Below, piece after piece: positions 26,364-33,539 of a stretch of DNA of 33,539 nt. The notes below the pieces were generated by a model. That model worked only from the letters and a program-made list of their open reading frames with translations, was not told the DNA's origin and searched no databases. This stretch comes from Paenibacillus cisolokensis (GTDB lineage: Bacteria > Bacillota > Bacilli > Paenibacillales > Paenibacillaceae): contig NZ_BOVJ01000048.1 of NCBI RefSeq assembly GCF_018403665.1, positions 1 to 33,539 of the forward strand. Reading direction: 5' to 3'. Position 1 is the stretch's first letter. Each line of letters opens with the position of its first letter. Made by a program: the position numbers and the translations under genes.

Positions 26364-26921
26364 ATGAAACGTAAATTTTCAGATCGGGCCAACTGGCGGC
26401 GTATCTTGCGCAAAAGTTATACGTGCCTGGCCATCGACGGCGAAGAGTTCAAAGGACTCGTGACGTTTTACCGCATCCACGAACTGCGCGAGCCGCTCTG
26501 GAAAGAGTACAACGGCAGGCGCCTCTGTCTGGCGGACAAAGGGTATTTGTGGATGCAGCATTTTCCGCGGGGAGAACACTTTGTCGTGACGACGATGTTT
26601 GACGATAAGGGACGCGTCGTACAATGGTATATCGATGTTTGCAAGACGCAAGGGCTAACCGATCAGCAGGTTCCCTGGTTCGACGATTTGTATTTGGATG
26701 TCGTCGTGCTGCCGTCAGGCGAAGTGTACCTGATGGACGAGGACGAACTGGAAGACGCCGTTCGGCAAGGCGAAGTAAGCGGGAAAGATGCGGCACTCGC
26801 GCGCAAGACGGCCGGCCGTTTGCTGTCGGCGATCCGCAACGGGCGGTTCCGGTATTTCGCGCTCAGCCTGAAGCATCGCAAGCTGCTCGGCGAACGGACG
26901 GGGGAACTGAGCGAATCATGA
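26364..26921 (+). CDS. DUF402 domain protein
   Basis: A 185-residue protein beginning MKRKFSDRANWRRILRKSYTCLAIDGEEFKG. The core WYIDVCKTQGL ... DDLYLDVVVLPSGEVYLMDEDELEDAV is the DUF402 fold signature, with conserved acidic residues that bind metal in characterised nucleoside di-/triphosphatases of this fold (Ntdp). ATG 26364 has GGAGAGG about 10 nt upstream; the frame is open further upstream but without such a site. It overlaps the ydcF-like gene by ATGA. Phosphatase activity is possible but not shown by sequence alone. Confidence 0.8.
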   Translation: MKRKFSDRANWRRILRKSYTCLAIDGEEFKGLVTFYRIHELREPLWKEYNGRRLCLADKGYLWMQHFPRGEHFVVTTMFDDKGRVVQWYIDVCKTQGLTDQQVPWFDDLYLDVVVLPSGEVYLMDEDELEDAVRQGEVSGKDAALARKTAGRLLSAIRNGRFRYFALSLKHRKLLGERTGELSES

Positions 26922-27573
26922 AGCGGCGGGGCAAAAAAGAAGACCGCTTTACGTCACGCTGCGCCTGTCCGCCTGGGCGGTGGCGATCGCCGCGTTCTGG
27001 ATCGGCTATCAATTTTGGGCGATCCACGAATACAAGCCGCCTAAGCCGATGCCGACCGCTGACGTCGGCATCGTGCTGGGCGCGGCGCTGTGGGACGGCG
27101 AGCCGAGCCCGGCGCTGCGCGAAAGGCTCGATCACGCCGTCGATTTGTACAAGTCGGGATACATATCCCGGATCATCGTATCCGGCGGCTATGACTACGA
27201 AGGCGCTGCGTTGACGGAAGCCGAAGGCATGCGCAATTATTTGGTGAAACAGCAAATTCCCGGGGAACATATCAGGCTGGAAAACGACGCGACGAACACT
27301 TACGAAAACTTGTTGTACAGCAAGAAAATAATGGATAAGCAAGGCTGGAAAAGCGCACTGATTATTACGCATACGTTTCATGCGAAGCGATCCGGCGATA
27401 TTGCCGATTATTTGGGATATACGAATACGACGGTCGCCGCGGTGAAATCCAGAGTTCTGTCCGCCGCCCGGTACGAATCGAGGGAAGTGCTCGCTTTGAC
27501 GAAATGGCATGTGGACAAGCTGCTGATGAGCTGGGGGCTCGGTTCTCCCGTTCCCGCATTTCAAAACTTCTAA
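26918..27573 (+). CDS. YdcF/SanA-like DUF218 membrane-anchored protein, one frameshift
   Basis: The ATG overlaps the DUF402 stop (ATGA). The first codons MKRRGKK run into the A-run 26933-26938 (six; seven needed). With one A restored, the frame continues RRPLYVTLRLSAWAVAIAAFWIGYQFW, a membrane anchor, then the DUF218 domain: DVGIVLGAALWDGEPSP, IIVSGGYDYEGAALTEAEGM, and the NDATNTYENL and IITHTFHAKRS blocks. DUF218 proteins (SanA, YdcF, ElyC) act in envelope-related processes; the reaction is not known. Restored length is 218 residues. As written, the domain is open only from about 26980. Confidence 0.85.
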
Positions 27574-27599
27574 TATGAAAGACGCCGCTAGAATACACT
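27571..27599 (+). promoter_or_regulatory. Sigma-E-type promoter of spoVK
   Basis: TAATATG (27571-27577, six of seven against the sigma-E -35 KMATATT) is followed after 14 nt by AATACACT (27592-27599, seven of eight against CATACANT). The -35 overlaps the stop codon of the upstream gene, and the whole lies 86-114 nt before the spoVK start. Mother-cell expression of spoVK agrees with this. Confidence 0.62.
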
Positions 27600-27612
27600 G
27601 TTATTGCGGCGT
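27582..27612 (+). terminator. Hairpin after ydcF, overlapping the spoVK promoter
   Basis: ACGCCGC (27582-27588) pairs with GCGGCGT (27606-27612) around a 17-nt loop that contains the predicted sigma-E -10. Only TT follows directly. It may be a weak terminator for ydcF or a palindromic control element. Confidence 0.4.
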
Positions 27613-27684
27613 TTACGAGCCGGGACTGTCCCGGCTTCGCGAGAGGCGCCAGCAGCGACGCGCGAAGGATGGGTGATACAACGG

Positions 27685-28671
27685 ATGAACGGACCTGTCA
27701 TCTCGGGAACGAAGAACGGCAACGCCAGACCGTCCCGCCAGATCAACGTGGTTCTACGCAGCCATGAGGCTGCCGCGGCTGTCGCGGCGGCGCAGGCTGC
27801 GGAGAGCGAGCCGCTGCCGGCGGTCAAACCGCTGCCGGGAGGCGATCACTATGCCGAAATTCAGAAGGAATTGGAAACGATGGTCGGCATGGAGAACGTC
27901 AAGTCGCTTATCTATGAAATTTACGCGCTTCTCCATGTCAGCCGAATGCGGGCCGAAGCGGGTCTTGCCGGAGGATCGCATGTCTATCATATGATTTTCA
28001 AAGGGAATCCGGGGACGGGGAAGACGACGATCGCGCGCATCGTCGCCAAGCTGTTTCAGAAGATGGGCGTATTGAGCAAAGGCCATCTGATCGAGGTGGA
28101 GCGGGCAGACCTTGTCGGCGAATATATCGGTCATACGGCCCAGAAGACGCGCGACCTCGTGAAGAAGGCGCTTGGCGGCGTGCTGTTCGTGGACGAAGCC
28201 TACAGCCTTGCCAGAGGCGGGGAGAAAGATTTCGGCAAGGAAGCGATCGATACGCTGGTAAAGGCGATGGAGGACCAGCGCAATCAATTCATTCTCATTT
28301 TGGCCGGGTATCCGGCCGAGATCGAGCGCTTTTTGCTCACCAATCCCGGACTGCCGTCCCGATTCCCGATCCAGATCGATTTTCCCGATTATACGATCGA
28401 CCAGTTGATCCAGATCGCGGAGCAGATGGCGAAAGAGCGGGACTATTATATGCTTCCGCAGGCGGTTTTTAAATTGCGCCAGCATTTGATGCAGGAGAAG
28501 AGCGCGTCGCTGTACGCGTTCAGCAATGCGCGCTACGTCCGCAATATCATCGAGAAATCGATCCGGCATCAGGCCGTCCGGCTGCTCGGACAATATTCGA
28601 GCGGGGTGCCGGGCCGGCAGGAGCTGATGTCGCTGCGTCCGGAAGATTTGAAATGGGATGCCAAAACGTAA
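27685..28671 (+). CDS. spoVK: Stage V sporulation protein K (AAA ATPase)
   Basis: A 328-residue CbxX/CfxQ-type AAA+ protein. Walker A GNPGTGKTT is at residues 107-115 and Walker B with sensor context GVLFVDEAYSLARGG follows; IERFLLTNPGLPSRFPIQIDFPDY and the NARYVRNIIEKSIRHQA C-terminal lid match SpoVK. It acts in the mother cell during spore maturation. ATG 27685 has GGGTGAT 7 nt upstream; the longer open frame to 27604 runs through the hairpin and is not used. It lies 27 nt before hflX, the same order as spoVK-ynbA in Bacillus subtilis. Confidence 0.93.
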   Translation: MNGPVISGTKNGNARPSRQINVVLRSHEAAAAVAAAQAAESEPLPAVKPLPGGDHYAEIQKELETMVGMENVKSLIYEIYALLHVSRMRAEAGLAGGSHVYHMIFKGNPGTGKTTIARIVAKLFQKMGVLSKGHLIEVERADLVGEYIGHTAQKTRDLVKKALGGVLFVDEAYSLARGGEKDFGKEAIDTLVKAMEDQRNQFILILAGYPAEIERFLLTNPGLPSRFPIQIDFPDYTIDQLIQIAEQMAKERDYYMLPQAVFKLRQHLMQEKSASLYAFSNARYVRNIIEKSIRHQAVRLLGQYSSGVPGRQELMSLRPEDLKWDAKT

Positions 28672-28698
28672 CGAAACCTGGATGTAAAGGAGCCGTCT

Positions 28699-29999
28699 AT
28701 GCGACAAACGACTTACGAAACGAATACGCTTGTGCAAGACCGCGCCGTCTTGGTCTCGCTTATCACTCCCGAAATTCGCCGCGGCTCCGCCGATCCGGAG
28801 CATTCCTTGCAGGAGCTCGTGAACCTGGCGGAAACGGCCGGCGTCGATGTGGCGGCGACCGTGACGCAGCATCGGGATGCGCCCGATTCGAAGTGGTTCG
28901 TCGGCAAAGGCAAAGTGGAGGAATTGAAGGCGATTGGCGATGAGCTCGGCGCGAATACGTTCATTTTCGACCAGGAGCTGTCGGGCGCCCAGGTGCGCAA
29001 TCTGGAGGAGGCGCTCGACGCCAAAATCATCGACCGGACGCAGCTTATTCTGGATATTTTCGCCCAGCGGGCCAAGACGCGGGAAGGCATCATTCAGGTC
29101 GAGCTGGCGCAGCTGAGCTACCTGCTGCCGCGGTTGTCCGGTCAGGGCCGCAATCTGTCACGGCTGGGCGGCGGCATCGGCACGCGGGGCCCGGGAGAGA
29201 CGAAGCTGGAGACGGATCGGCGGCACATTCGGGAACGAATCGCCGACCTGAAGCGGCAGCTGTCGGATGTGGTGCGCCATCGCAAGCTGCACCGCGAACG
29301 GCGCCGCAAAACGGCGTCGTTCAGGTCGCGCTGGTCGGCTATACGAACGCCGGCAAGTCCACGCTCTTGCGCGAGCTGACCAGCGCCGATGTGCTCGTCG
29401 AGAACCGGCTGTTTGCCACGCTCGATCCGACGTCGAGAATGTTGACGTTGCCGAGCGGCAAGGAAGTGCTGCTGACCGATACGGTCGGCTTTATTCAAAA
29501 TTTGCCCCACGATCTCGTGGCTGCGTTTCGGGCTACGCTCGAAGAAGTGAACGAAGCCGATCTGTTGCTGCATGTCATCGACTGTTCCTCGCCGATGCGG
29601 GAAGAGCAGATGCGCGTCGTCGGCTCGATTTTGTCCGAACTGGGCGCCGCGGACAAGCCGCAGCTAACGATTTTCAACAAAAAAGATTTATGCGGCGGGG
29701 CGGGGGCGGCTTCGTTCGGGCTGCTGCCATCGGACAGCGATACGATGCTGATCAGCGCCTACGACGCAGAAGATCTCGCGCGGCTGCGCCAGAAGATTCA
29801 GGACAAGCTGGCCGGAGACACCCGCACGTTTGCGCTGCCGGCGGAACGCGGCGATTTGATCGCGCTCGCGTACCGGATAGGCGAAGTGGTCGACAGAGAG
29901 ACGGCAGGGGACAGGCTGCTGCTGAGAGTGGAGCTGAACAAGCAGGATTTCGAAGTTTTGGGCGGACCGCTTCATGAATATTTGGAGCAGCGCCCATGA
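28699..29999 (+). CDS. hflX: GTPase HflX, one frameshift
   Basis: HflX is a ribosome-associated GTPase that splits stalled or stress-damaged 70S particles. The start ATG follows AAAGGAG. The N-terminal domain has DPEHSLQELVNLAETAG and SKWFVGKGKVEELK, then the glycine-rich GGIGTRGPGETKLETDRR. The frame breaks at the A-run 29308-29311 (four; five needed); the restored joint reads [27 protein letters not shown], which contains the G1 loop. G3 DTVGFIQNLP and G4 NKKD follow. Restored length is 433 residues. It corresponds to ynbA in Bacillus. Confidence 0.93.
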
Positions 30000-30035
30000 A
30001 TTAAGGAATGAAATGAGCAAGGGAGATATTTCGGA

Positions 30036-31331
30036 TTGAGCGATAAGGAACGAATGAACGATCATGTATGGGAAAGTCTGATGAAGCTTGCCGATGACGC
30101 GGAGCGGATGGCCGAACGGAGGTTCCGGGAAATCGACCGGATCGCCGAGAGAAACCAGTGGAAAGTGATCCGCGCTTTCCGCCGTCATCGTGTAAGCGAT
30201 TTTCATTTTAACGGTTCGACGGGATACGGCTATAACGATTCGGGCAGAGAGGTGCTCGATCTCGTTTACGCTGATGTGTTCGGCGCAGAGGCCGCTCTTG
30301 TGCGGCCGCATTTTGTGTCCGGGACGCATACGATCGGCTGTGCGCTGTTCGGCTTGCTGCGGCCGGGCGACGAGCTGCTCTATATTACCGGCTCGCCATA
30401 CGATACGCTTCATCAGGTGATCGGCAAGCCCGGCGACGGGACAGGCTCCTTGCAGGACTGGGGCGTCCGTTACCGCGAAGTGGCGTTGACGCCGGACGGC
30501 GGAGTCGACTGGGACGGCGTCGCGGCGGCAATCGGGGAGCGAACGAAAGTGATCGGCATTCAGCGGTCGCGCGGATACGCCTGGCGGAATTCGTTCACCG
30601 TGGCGGAAATCGGAGAGATGGTCCGCCGGGTGAAGGCGTTGAAGCCGGAGGCGCTCGTCTTCGTCGACAACTGCTACGGCGAGTTTACCGAAGAGCGCGA
30701 GCCGACCGAGGTCGGCGCCGATCTGATTGCCGGTTCGCTCATTAAAAACCCCGGCGGCGGCCTTGCCCCGACAGGAGGCTATGTCGCGGGCACCGCGGCG
30801 GCGGTGGAAGCGGCGGCATATCGCCTGACGGCTCCCGGCATCGGCGGCGAGGTCGGCGCAACGCTGGGGACGCTGCGGTCGATGTATCAAGGGCTCTACT
30901 TGGCGCCCCATCTGGTCGGACAAGCGGTGAAGGGAAGCGTGTTCGCTGCTGCGCTGTTTTCCATGCTCGGCTTCGATACGAGGCCGGATTGGCAGTCGCC
31001 GCGCACCGACTTGATTCAAGCGGTCCGTTTCGGCAGTCCCGAACTGCTTATCGCTTTCGTGCAGGGCATTCAGCAGGCGGCGGCGGTAGACGCCCATGTC
31101 GTTCCCGAGCCTTGGGATATGCCGGGCTACGAGCACCCGGTCATTATGGCGGCAGGGACGTTCATTCAGGGCGGCAGTCTGGAGCTGTCGGCCGACGCGC
31201 CGATTCGCGAGCCGTATATCGCCTATATGCAGGGCGGTCTGACTTACGCTCACGTCAAATTCGGCGTTCTGACCGCATTGTCCAACATGGTAAATCGTGA
31301 ATTAATTGTGATTAAACCTAACACACCTTGA
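30036..31331 (+). CDS. ynbB: PLP-dependent methionine gamma-lyase/aluminium-resistance family protein (YnbB)
   Basis: A 431-residue protein starting at TTG 30036 with AGGGAGA 9 nt upstream. The Cys/Met-metabolism PLP fold is seen in NGSTGYGYNDSGREVLDLVYADVFGAEAALVRPHFVSGTHTI and in LVFVDNCYGEFTEEREP; the PLP lysine is probably Lys237 in GSLIKNPGGGLAPTGGY. The family is annotated as aluminium-resistance or methionine gamma-lyase-related; the true substrate in Bacilli is unclear. Gene order hflX-ynbB-glnR-glnA is as in Bacillus subtilis. Its last codons contain the GlnR box and its stop codon overlaps the -35 of the glnR promoter. Confidence 0.92.
   Translation: MSDKERMNDHVWESLMKLADDAERMAERRFREIDRIAERNQWKVIRAFRRHRVSDFHFNGSTGYGYNDSGREVLDLVYADVFGAEAALVRPHFVSGTHTIGCALFGLLRPGDELLYITGSPYDTLHQVIGKPGDGTGSLQDWGVRYREVALTPDGGVDWDGVAAAIGERTKVIGIQRSRGYAWRNSFTVAEIGEMVRRVKALKPEALVFVDNCYGEFTEEREPTEVGADLIAGSLIKNPGGGLAPTGGYVAGTAAAVEAAAYRLTAPGIGGEVGATLGTLRSMYQGLYLAPHLVGQAVKGSVFAAALFSMLGFDTRPDWQSPRTDLIQAVRFGSPELLIAFVQGIQQAAAVDAHVVPEPWDMPGYEHPVIMAAGTFIQGGSLELSADAPIREPYIAYMQGGLTYAHVKFGVLTALSNMVNRELIVIKPNTP
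31307..31323 (+). promoter_or_regulatory. GlnR/TnrA operator of glnR-glnA
   Basis: TGTGA-TTAAACC-TAACA is a perfect match to the consensus TGTNA-N7-TNACA. It lies just upstream of the -35 and inside the last codons of ynbB. A degenerate second site (31340-31355, TGT...TTACA with spacing one base short) lies between -35 and -10, resembling the two-operator layout of Bacillus glnRA. Confidence 0.85.
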
Positions 31332-31356
31332 CACATTTTGTGCAAAGGGTTACAAT
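31328..31356 (+). promoter_or_regulatory. Sigma-A promoter of glnR-glnA
   Basis: TTGACA (31328-31333), 17-nt spacer, TACAAT (31351-31356): a near-consensus promoter 39 nt before the glnR start. The -35 shares bases with the ynbB stop codon TGA (31329-31331). Confidence 0.88.
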
Positions 31357-31394
31357 GGGATTAATAACTCCGCGAGGTGGAAGGTTGATGCGAC

Positions 31395-31802
31395 ATGGGT
31401 GACGAAATACGCAGAAATATGGCGCTTTTCCCGATTGGCATCGTCATGAAACTGACGGATCTGACAGCCCGGCAAATTCGTTATTACGAGCAGCACGAGC
31501 TGATCGTTCCGGCGCGAACCGCCGGCAATCAGCGGCTGTTTTCCTTTAACGATGTGGAGCGGCTGCTGGAGATCAAGGCGTTGATCGAGAAGGGCGTCAA
31601 CATTGCCGGGATCAAGCAGGTCATGAATCCGGTATCCAAAGAGTCGGAAGAAGCGACCGTCCTGAGCGAGCAATCCGAAGTCAAACGTCGCGAGCTGTCC
31701 GAGCCGCAGTTGCATCGGTTGTTGAAGCGGGAGCTGCTCGAGAAACGACCTGGCAAAGCGTCCATGATCCAAGGCCAGTTGTCCCACTTCTATAAGCGGT
31801 AA
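31395..31802 (+). CDS. glnR: Glutamine synthetase repressor GlnR
   Basis: A 135-residue MerR-family regulator. The winged-helix part MKLTDLTARQIRYYEQHELIVPARTAGNQRLFSFNDVERLLEIKALIEKGVNIAGIKQVM is at about residues 18-77, followed by a polar segment and the C-terminal tail KRPGKASMIQGQLSHFYKR. In Bacillus this tail is autoinhibitory and contacts feedback-inhibited glutamine synthetase. It represses glnRA and other nitrogen genes when glutamine is plentiful. ATG 31395 has GGAAGG about 10 nt upstream. It is followed by glnA after 35 nt in the same operon. Confidence 0.96.
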   Translation: MGDEIRRNMALFPIGIVMKLTDLTARQIRYYEQHELIVPARTAGNQRLFSFNDVERLLEIKALIEKGVNIAGIKQVMNPVSKESEEATVLSEQSEVKRRELSEPQLHRLLKRELLEKRPGKASMIQGQLSHFYKR

Positions 31803-31837
31803 GAGATGCGGTAATCCAGTCATAAGGAGATGATACT

Positions 31838-33166
31838 TTGAGTTACACGAAAGAGGACATCATGCGCATTGCCAAGGAGCAGAACGTCCGATTTATTCGT
31901 TTGCAATTTACCGACCTGCTGGGCACGATTAAAAATGTGGAAATCCCGTTCAGCCAGTTGGAAAAAGCGCTCGACAACAAAATGATGTTCGACGGCTCGT
32001 CGATCGAAGGATATGTCCGGATCGAAGAGTCGGATATGTATCTGTATCCCGACCTCGATACATGGGTCGTATTTCCGTGGGTGACGGAAGACCGCGTCGC
32101 TCGGCTGATTTGCGACGTTTATATGCCTGACGGCACCCCATTCGCCGGCGATCCGCGCGGCATTCTGAAGCGCGTGCTGCGGGAAGCGGAAGAACTCGGC
32201 TTTACGGCGATGAACGTCGGACCGGAGCCGGAGTTTTTCCTGTTCAAAACCGATGAGAAAGGCGATCCGACGACCGAACTGAACGATCAGGGCGGATATT
32301 TTGACCTTGCGCCCACCGATCTCGGCGAGAACTGCCGCCGCGAAATTGTACTGACGCTGGAAGAGATGGGCTTCGAAATCGAAGCGTCCCACCATGAAGT
32401 GGCTCCCGGTCAGCACGAAATCGACTTTAAATACGCCGATGCGGTGAAAGCGGCAGACCAGATCCAAACGTTCAAGCTGGTTGTCAAAACGATCGCGCGT
32501 CAGCACGGCCTGCATGCGACGTTTATGCCGAAGCCGCTTTACGGCGTGAACGGTTCCGGCATGCACTGTCATCAGTCGCTGTTTGTCGGCGGCACGAACG
32601 CGTTCTACGACAAGGACGATAAGCTCGGTCTCAGCGATACGGCGCGTCATTATATGGCGGGCATCTTGAAGCATGCCCGTGCGATCGCCGCCATTACGAA
32701 TCCGACGGTCAACTCCTACAAGCGTCTCGTTCCGGGCTACGAAGCGCCCTGCTATGTAGCTTGGTCCGCAAGCAACCGGAGCCCGATGATCCGGATTCCG
32801 GCATCCCGCGGGCTCAGCACCCGTGTGGAGGTGCGCAATCCCGACCCGGCGGCCAACCCGTATCTGGCGCTCGCTGTCATGCTGAAAGCCGGGCTTGACG
32901 GCATCCGCAACAAGCTGCCGCTGCCTGCGCCGACCGACCGCAACATTTATGTCATGACCGAAGAAGAGCGGATCGAAGAAGGGATCCCGAGTCTGCCGGC
33001 CGATTTGAAAGAAGCGCTCTCCGAATTGCTGCGCGATGAAGTCATTTGCGACGCTCTCGGCGACCACGCTCTGGCCCATTTCTACGAGCTGAAAGAAATC
33101 GAATGGGATATGTACCGCACGCAAGTGCATCAGTGGGAACGCGATCAATATTTGACGTTGTATTGA
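31838..33166 (+). CDS. glnA: Glutamine synthetase type I-alpha
   Basis: A 442-residue enzyme making glutamine from glutamate, ammonia and ATP. TTG 31838 follows AAGGAGATGAT. Conserved blocks are [58 protein letters not shown], the flap Glu302 in VPGYEAPCY, and the RIPASR motif. The Arg in [10 protein letters not shown] (residue 61) corresponds to the residue linked to glutamine feedback in Bacillus GS, and the GS-I-beta adenylylation-site tyrosine motif is not seen, so control is by feedback and GlnR/TnrA rather than adenylylation. It is intact and is the last gene of the window. Confidence 0.97.
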   Translation: MSYTKEDIMRIAKEQNVRFIRLQFTDLLGTIKNVEIPFSQLEKALDNKMMFDGSSIEGYVRIEESDMYLYPDLDTWVVFPWVTEDRVARLICDVYMPDGTPFAGDPRGILKRVLREAEELGFTAMNVGPEPEFFLFKTDEKGDPTTELNDQGGYFDLAPTDLGENCRREIVLTLEEMGFEIEASHHEVAPGQHEIDFKYADAVKAADQIQTFKLVVKTIARQHGLHATFMPKPLYGVNGSGMHCHQSLFVGGTNAFYDKDDKLGLSDTARHYMAGILKHARAIAAITNPTVNSYKRLVPGYEAPCYVAWSASNRSPMIRIPASRGLSTRVEVRNPDPAANPYLALAVMLKAGLDGIRNKLPLPAPTDRNIYVMTEEERIEEGIPSLPADLKEALSELLRDEVICDALGDHALAHFYELKEIEWDMYRTQVHQWERDQYLTLY

Positions 33167-33200
33167 TGGTCTAATGCCATGTCTCGCTAGGGATTAAGGG

Positions 33201-33330
33201 TTCAACGTTTAGGGTTTTAGGAAACGCCGTTTGGGCATACTTTGATTTAACGTTTAGGGTTTGCGGAATCAACGTTGGCATAAGGAGTCAACGTGTAAGG
33301 TTTGCGGGACTAACGTTTGGCATACGGATT
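33201..33330. repeat. Three degenerate tandem units of about 41-45 nt after glnA
   Basis: Units near 33201-33244, 33245-33286 and 33287-33330 share the pattern (T)NAACGTTTAGGGTTT, GCGGAATNAACGTT, GGCATANGGA. A fourth, more decayed unit follows to about 33385. No coding frame is present. The stretch is markedly less GC-rich than the genes. Confidence 0.75.
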
Positions 33331-33377
33331 TGTAGGCATTACGGAATCAACATCAGGGATTGCGGATTTACCATTTG

Positions 33378-33430
33378 CGGGCATTTTGGAGTTGGTGCGG
33401 GATAACCTGCATTGGCTCACAAAATGCCCG
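33378..33430. repeat. Inverted repeat, 11-nt perfect arms
   Basis: CGGGCATTTTG (33378-33388) and CAAAATGCCCG (33420-33430) are perfect complements 31 nt apart. Inside the loop TGCGGG-ATAA-CCTGCA can form a second hairpin. There is no T-run after it. It may be a distal glnA terminator or part of the repeat family. Confidence 0.7.
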
Positions 33431-33460
33431 TTGATAGTTGATGGTTCTCCCGGCAGATTG

Positions 33461-33539
33461 CTTTGGCGAAAAAGCTGCAAAAGTACAGGAATTTTGGCCC
33501 GAATAGATGACTATGGCGAAAAATCCTGCCAAAATACAG
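33461..33539. repeat. Direct repeat pair at the right edge
   Basis: A 28-nt segment at 33461-33488 (CTTTGGCGAAAAAGCTGC..., ending TACAG) returns at 33511-33539 (CTATGGCGAAAAATCCTGCC..., ending TACAG), about 50 nt apart. The second copy ends at the window edge, so the array may go on. With the two preceding repeats this fills the 33167-33539 interval, in which I see no gene. Confidence 0.7.

Noticed and set aside
29688..31253. Antisense open frame of 521 codons across ynbB
   Set aside because: Opposite strand of a clearly conserved PLP enzyme; His/Arg-rich shadow composition.
31820..33148. Antisense open frame of 442 codons across glnA
   Set aside because: Codon-bias shadow of glutamine synthetase.
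33201..33539. CRISPR array
   Set aside because: Units are degenerate, contiguous without unique spacers of constant length, and no cas gene is present.

Overview
The window looks like chromosomal DNA of a high-GC, endospore-forming Firmicute, most likely a member of the Paenibacillaceae (Paenibacillus, Cohnella or Thermobacillus type). The support is the Bacillus-like backbone cotE ... mutS-mutL ... miaA-hfq ... spoVK-hflX-ynbB-glnR-glnA, Bacillus-type ribosome binding sites, sporulation genes with sigma-E-like promoters, and a perfect GlnR/TnrA box in front of glnR. The genus is an inference. No rRNA, tRNA, CRISPR array, transposase or phage integration module was seen.

Layout. (1) 1-593, minus strand: 5' part of a secreted protein built from ~47-residue tandem repeats, running off the left edge. 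(2) 785-4408: a tight four-gene operon (SAM methyltransferase, FAD oxidoreductase, SRPBCC/cyclase-like protein, FabF-type ketosynthase) that looks like a small lipid/polyketide tailoring cassette without an ACP or type III PKS in view. (3) 4509-6921: small housekeeping or unknown genes (DUF2653, a glycine-rich membrane protein, DUF309, beta-carbonic anhydrase, a HesB-like protein). (4) 7017-8533: M32 carboxypeptidase. (5) 8816-11697: an ABC importer of the nitrate/sulfonate/taurine/pyrimidine class, then an aromatic-acid-exporter-family membrane protein. (6) 12812-15331: spore coat gene cotE, then a phiEco32-type COOH-NH2 ligase (amidoligase) inserted between cotE and mutS. (7) 15657-22578: mutS, mutL, an RsmJ-like methyltransferase, miaA and hfq. 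(8) 22782-27573: class A penicillin-binding protein with an FN3 and disordered tail, a lipoprotein cyclophilin, a DUF402 protein and a YdcF/DUF218 protein. (9) 27685-33166: spoVK, hflX, ynbB, glnR and glnA. (10) 33167-33539: a gene-free tail of degenerate tandem, inverted and direct repeats.

An important property of the sequence itself: seven conserved genes (the M32 carboxypeptidase, mutS, the RsmJ-like methyltransferase, miaA, the PBP, ydcF and hflX) are broken by 11 apparent single-base losses. Nearly all lie in homopolymer runs, all are in the same direction (one base short), and each restores a family-typical protein when one base is put back. I read this as systematic consensus error rather than gene decay, and I annotate these genes as whole loci with the lesion positions given.

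The most promising biology is the amidoligase sitting next to the coat morphogen gene cotE, the four-gene ketosynthase cassette, the compact overlap of ynbB with the glnR control region, and the repeat-rich DNA behind glnA.
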